DNA from: M55B167 sp046482825
GTDB lineage: Bacteria > Verrucomicrobiota > Kiritimatiellia > RFP12 > UBA1067
Reading direction: 5' to 3'
Length of the DNA: 8,475 nt
Assembly: GCA_046482825.1 (NCBI GenBank)
Contig: JAWOEI010000085.1
Location: 1 to 8,475 of the forward strand
The position numbers and the translations under genes were made by a program. Below are positions 5,976-8,475 of this stretch, piece after piece (positions within the stretch are counted from its first letter, which is position 1; each line of letters opens with the position of its first letter). A model generated the notes under the pieces. That model was not told the origin of the DNA. It was given only the letters and a program-made list of their open reading frames with translations, and ran no database searches.

Positions 5976-8332
5976 TGTGCGGCGGCGAGTCTTGCGATAG
6001 GCACACGGTAAGGCGAACAGCTGACGTAGTTGAAGCCAGCGCCATGGCAGAAAGCCACGGTCTGGGGATCACCGCCATGTTCACCGCAGACACCTATCTT
6101 GAGGTCTTTTTTCACACTGCGCCCGTATTTGATGGCGTGCTTGATTAAGCGGCCGACACCGGCTTCGTCAAGAACCTGAAAAGGATCATACTCATAAAAA
6201 CCTGCCTTGACGTAGTCACCGAGAAATTTACCCGCATCATCACGTGAGAAAGCGCAGGTCATCTGGGTAAGGTCGTTAGTGCCGAAGGAAAAGAACTCCG
6301 CCACCTCGGCAATTTCATCCGCGGTCATGGCCGCACGAGGAACTTCTATCATGGTACCGATGCTGACATTCAGCTTTTTCTTTTTCCGTGCCTCGACATC
6401 CCTGATAACTTCGCAGATTACAGCCTTCTGTGATTCAAGTTCTTTTACATTTCCAACCAGAGGAACCATGATCTCCGGTTTGGATCCTCTGACTGCAACG
6501 GCAGCTTCACAGATAGCACGCACCTGCATCTGGGTAACTTCGGGATAACTGATTCCCAGACGACAGCCGCGATGTCCCAGCATGGGGTTGCTCTCATGCA
6601 GAGAATCAACCACTTTTTTGATCTCAGCCTTGCTTACTCCCATGGCCTTGGCCATCTCAGCCTGCCCCCTGGCATCATGCGGCAGAAACTCATGCAGAGG
6701 CGGATCAAGCAGCCTAACAGTGCAGGGCCGCCCTTTCAGCGCCTTGAACATTCCTGTAAAATCATTGCGTTGCAGAGGAAGCAGATCTTTAAGCGCTTTT
6801 TTATACTGTTTCAAAGGTTCGGCCAGTTCAGCCTTCAAAGCCTTGCGTTCTTCAGCATCCTCCGTTTTTTCTAAATCCCGACGCAGATTCTTGACTCGTT
6901 CGGCCACAAGAATCAGGCGGCGGAAGCTTGTAACACGGTCACCTTCAAAAAACATATGTTCCGTACGGCACAAACCTATACCTTCAGCGCCGAAATTCAC
7001 AGCCTTCACTGTATCCTGCGGTGTGTCGGCATTGGTGCGGACACCAAGCTTACGGTATTTGTCGGCCAGTTTCATGATTTTTGCGAACGGTCCTGTCAAT
7101 TTAGGATCTTCAACATCAAGCGCCCCTTTATAAACCACTCCGGTTGAACCGTTGAGCGAAACCCAGTCGCCTTCTTTAAGAACTGTTTTACCACATCTGA
7201 CTCTCTTTTTCAGGTAGTCAATCTGCAGTTCACCACAACCGGAAACACAGCACTTTCCCATTCCACGCGCCACAACCGCAGCATGAGATGTCATTCCGCC
7301 GCGGGCCGTCAGAATGCCGGATGCCACATTCATGCCGCCGATATCCTCAGGACTGGTTTCAATACGACATAATATCACCGCCATGCCTTTTGCACTCCAG
7401 GCTTCCGCGTCTTCGGCATTGAAAACCAGCTGACCTTTGGCCGCCCCCGGTGAAGCTGGCAGTCCCAGAGTCAACTGTACCGCTTCAGCCTCCAAACTTT
7501 TAACAAATACCGGATGCAGCAGCTGGTCAAGCTGCGCAGGATCAACACGCAGAACCGCCTGCTTCTCATCTATGAGGCCTTCCTTAATCAGATCAGTGGC
7601 TATCTTCACGGCAGCCGCAGCCGTACGTTTGCCATTACGGGTCTGCAGCATGTAGAGCTTTCCATCTTCAATTGTAAACTCAAGATCCTGCATATCCCTA
7701 TAATGATTTTCCAGCTTTACACGGATATCATCCAGCTGGCTGAACACCTCCGGCATAACTTCCTGAAGCGCCGGATACTTCGCCTTGCGTTCCGCCTCGG
7801 ATATATCCCGCGATTCGGCCCATGCACGGGATCCTTTAGCAGTAATCTGCTGCGGTGTACGAATGCCTGCAACAACATCCTCACCCTGGGCGTTGATCAG
7901 ATATTCGCCATAGAAATATTTATGCGCACCCGTTGAAGGGTCGCGTGTAAAAGCCACACCGGTCGCGGAATTCTCACCGGAATTGCCGAAAACCATTGTC
8001 TGTACGTTTACAGCAGTTCCCAGCAATGAACGTATATCATACATCTCCCTGTACTTGATTGCCCGGGGATTGTTCCATGATCCGAAAACTGCGTTAATGC
8101 CCTGTTTCAGCTGCTCTTCGGCCGACTGGGGGAAAGCCTTGCCGGTTACACGCTTTATCATGGCGACATAGGCTTTGACAACATCCCGGAGACCTTCCGC
8201 CGTCAGCTCCGTATCAAGTTTACACTTGCGTATCTTCTTCACTTTCTCCAGCTCAAACTCGAAATTGTGATGTTCCACACCCATGACCACATTACCGAAC
8301 ATCTGGATGAAACGGCGGTAAGAATCCTGCAA
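5957..8332 (-). CDS. ppdK: Pyruvate phosphate dikinase, N-terminally truncated
   Basis: PPDK interconverts pyruvate + ATP + Pi and phosphoenolpyruvate + AMP + PPi in the cytoplasm. The 791 codons visible cover the rest of the ATP-grasp domain (GEYLINAQGEDVVAG, LQTRNGKRTA), the swivelling phosphohistidine domain with GGMTSHAAVVARG (H350 as phospho-carrier) and the PEP/pyruvate TIM barrel with CRTEHMFF (C455-R456), LGHRGCRLG (about 583-592), GTNDLTQM (about 684-691) and the catalytic C749 in GVCGEHGGDP. Similarity begins only at DSYRRFIQMFG, which in the Clostridium symbiosum enzyme is near residue 131, so the first ~130 residues, including ATP-binding residues, are absent. The TTG at 8332 is only the first possible start after the in-frame stop at 8348-8350, not a credible native start. 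Two lysine/glutamate-rich insertions relative to the clostridial enzyme are present. The gene is convergent with the sucrose operon. Either it is cut by a chimeric junction or it is a broken gene. Confidence 0.93.
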   Translation of the reverse strand: MQDSYRRFIQMFGNVVMGVEHHNFEFELEKVKKIRKCKLDTELTAEGLRDVVKAYVAMIKRVTGKAFPQSAEEQLKQGINAVFGSWNNPRAIKYREMYDIRSLLGTAVNVQTMVFGNSGENSATGVAFTRDPSTGAHKYFYGEYLINAQGEDVVAGIRTPQQITAKGSRAWAESRDISEAERKAKYPALQEVMPEVFSQLDDIRVKLENHYRDMQDLEFTIEDGKLYMLQTRNGKRTAAAAVKIATDLIKEGLIDEKQAVLRVDPAQLDQLLHPVFVKSLEAEAVQLTLGLPASPGAAKGQLVFNAEDAEAWSAKGMAVILCRIETSPEDIGGMNVASGILTARGGMTSHAAVVARGMGKCCVSGCGELQIDYLKKRVRCGKTVLKEGDWVSLNGSTGVVYKGALDVEDPKLTGPFAKIMKLADKYRKLGVRTNADTPQDTVKAVNFGAEGIGLCRTEHMFFEGDRVTSFRRLILVAERVKNLRRDLEKTEDAEERKALKAELAEPLKQYKKALKDLLPLQRNDFTGMFKALKGRPCTVRLLDPPLHEFLPHDARGQAEMAKAMGVSKAEIKKVVDSLHESNPMLGHRGCRLGISYPEVTQMQVRAICEAAVAVRGSKPEIMVPLVGNVKELESQKAVICEVIRDVEARKKKKLNVSIGTMIEVPRAAMTADEIAEVAEFFSFGTNDLTQMTCAFSRDDAGKFLGDYVKAGFYEYDPFQVLDEAGVGRLIKHAIKYGRSVKKDLKIGVCGEHGGDPQTVAFCHGAGFNYVSCSPYRVPIARLAAAHAALHA

Positions 8333-8475
8333 GTTAATACGTAACCATCAAGTGCATTTTCGTTTGGCATTGCAAATCCTTTGCAAATCAAACCACCATT
8401 TACATCAAGGGTAGCCATGGGATTTATTGTTCCTATACCAACTTTGCCAAACTGGTCTCCATAAGCAGTAGGGCC
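8329..8475 (-). CDS. Fragment of a repetitive surface or tail-fibre-like protein
   Basis: Read on the minus strand from the right edge, 49 codons are open in a frame different from PPDK. They include KVGIGTINPMATLDVNGGL and end DGYVLTC. The VGIGT-NP-A-LDVNG pattern is typical of the stretch preceding peptidase S74 (intramolecular chaperone) domains and of related long repetitive surface or tail-fibre proteins in metagenomic and PVC/Bacteroidota genomes; GYVLT followed by a Asp/Ser-Gly-Asn turn is their usual continuation. Here similarity stops at GYVLTC, right where PPDK similarity starts. The frame then runs on nonsensically through the start of PPDK and stops after about 30 codons. Codons are visibly more A/T-rich than in the neighbouring genes. 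Both ends are missing, so only the motif style, not a function, can be given. Confidence 0.5.

Noticed and set aside
6582..7133. Plus-strand 183-codon open frame opposite PPDK
   Set aside because: It lies wholly antisense to a strongly conserved PPDK segment, is Ser/Arg-rich and low in complexity, and is a shadow of the real frame.
1..8475. CRISPR array, tRNA or rRNA genes, insertion sequence
   Set aside because: No regularly spaced direct repeats, cloverleaf-like segment, rRNA-like sequence or transposase frame was seen on either strand.

Overview
The window holds a compact three-gene sucrose module on the + strand (about 449-5940). It is followed, tail to tail, by a 5'-truncated pyruvate phosphate dikinase (PPDK) gene on the - strand (5957-8332). 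The last ~145 bases on the right do not belong with PPDK: on the - strand they encode a fragment of a repetitive surface or tail-fibre-like protein. The junction is therefore either a rearrangement or an assembly chimera.

Layout. Positions 1-373 are an A/T-rich leader with no convincing gene. It contains three short perfect inverted repeats and a plausible sigma70-type promoter with an exact TTGACA box. A PfkB-family fructokinase (449-1339) overlaps by 8 bases a bidomain sucrose-phosphate synthase/sucrose-phosphate phosphatase (1332-3524). A sucrose synthase (3541-5940) follows after 16 bases. The spacing suggests a single transcript. PPDK ends 16 bases beyond sucrose synthase, with a possible terminator hairpin at the convergent ends.

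How the genes work together (family knowledge plus inference). SPS-SPP makes sucrose from NDP-glucose and fructose-6-phosphate. Sucrose synthase can cleave sucrose with NDP into NDP-glucose and fructose. Fructokinase returns fructose to fructose-6-phosphate. The module thus encodes the whole synthesis-and-recovery cycle, without any visible transporter, invertase or hydrolase, which suggests endogenous sucrose as an osmolyte or carbon/energy store rather than sucrose scavenging. Comparable clusters are known from Nitrosomonas and, in a related form, halotolerant methanotrophs.

Organism. Coding density, the medium G+C impression and bacterial-length sucrose synthase and bidomain SPS all indicate a non-photosynthetic bacterium. 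The exact phylum cannot be set from the sequence. The short inverted-repeat elements upstream and the surface-protein fragment at the right edge loosely suggest the PVC group (Lentisphaerota/Kiritimatiellota-like), but this is a weak inference. I do not see a wholly new system. The most informative points are the complete sucrose cycle in one operon and the hybrid junction at about 8326-8335.
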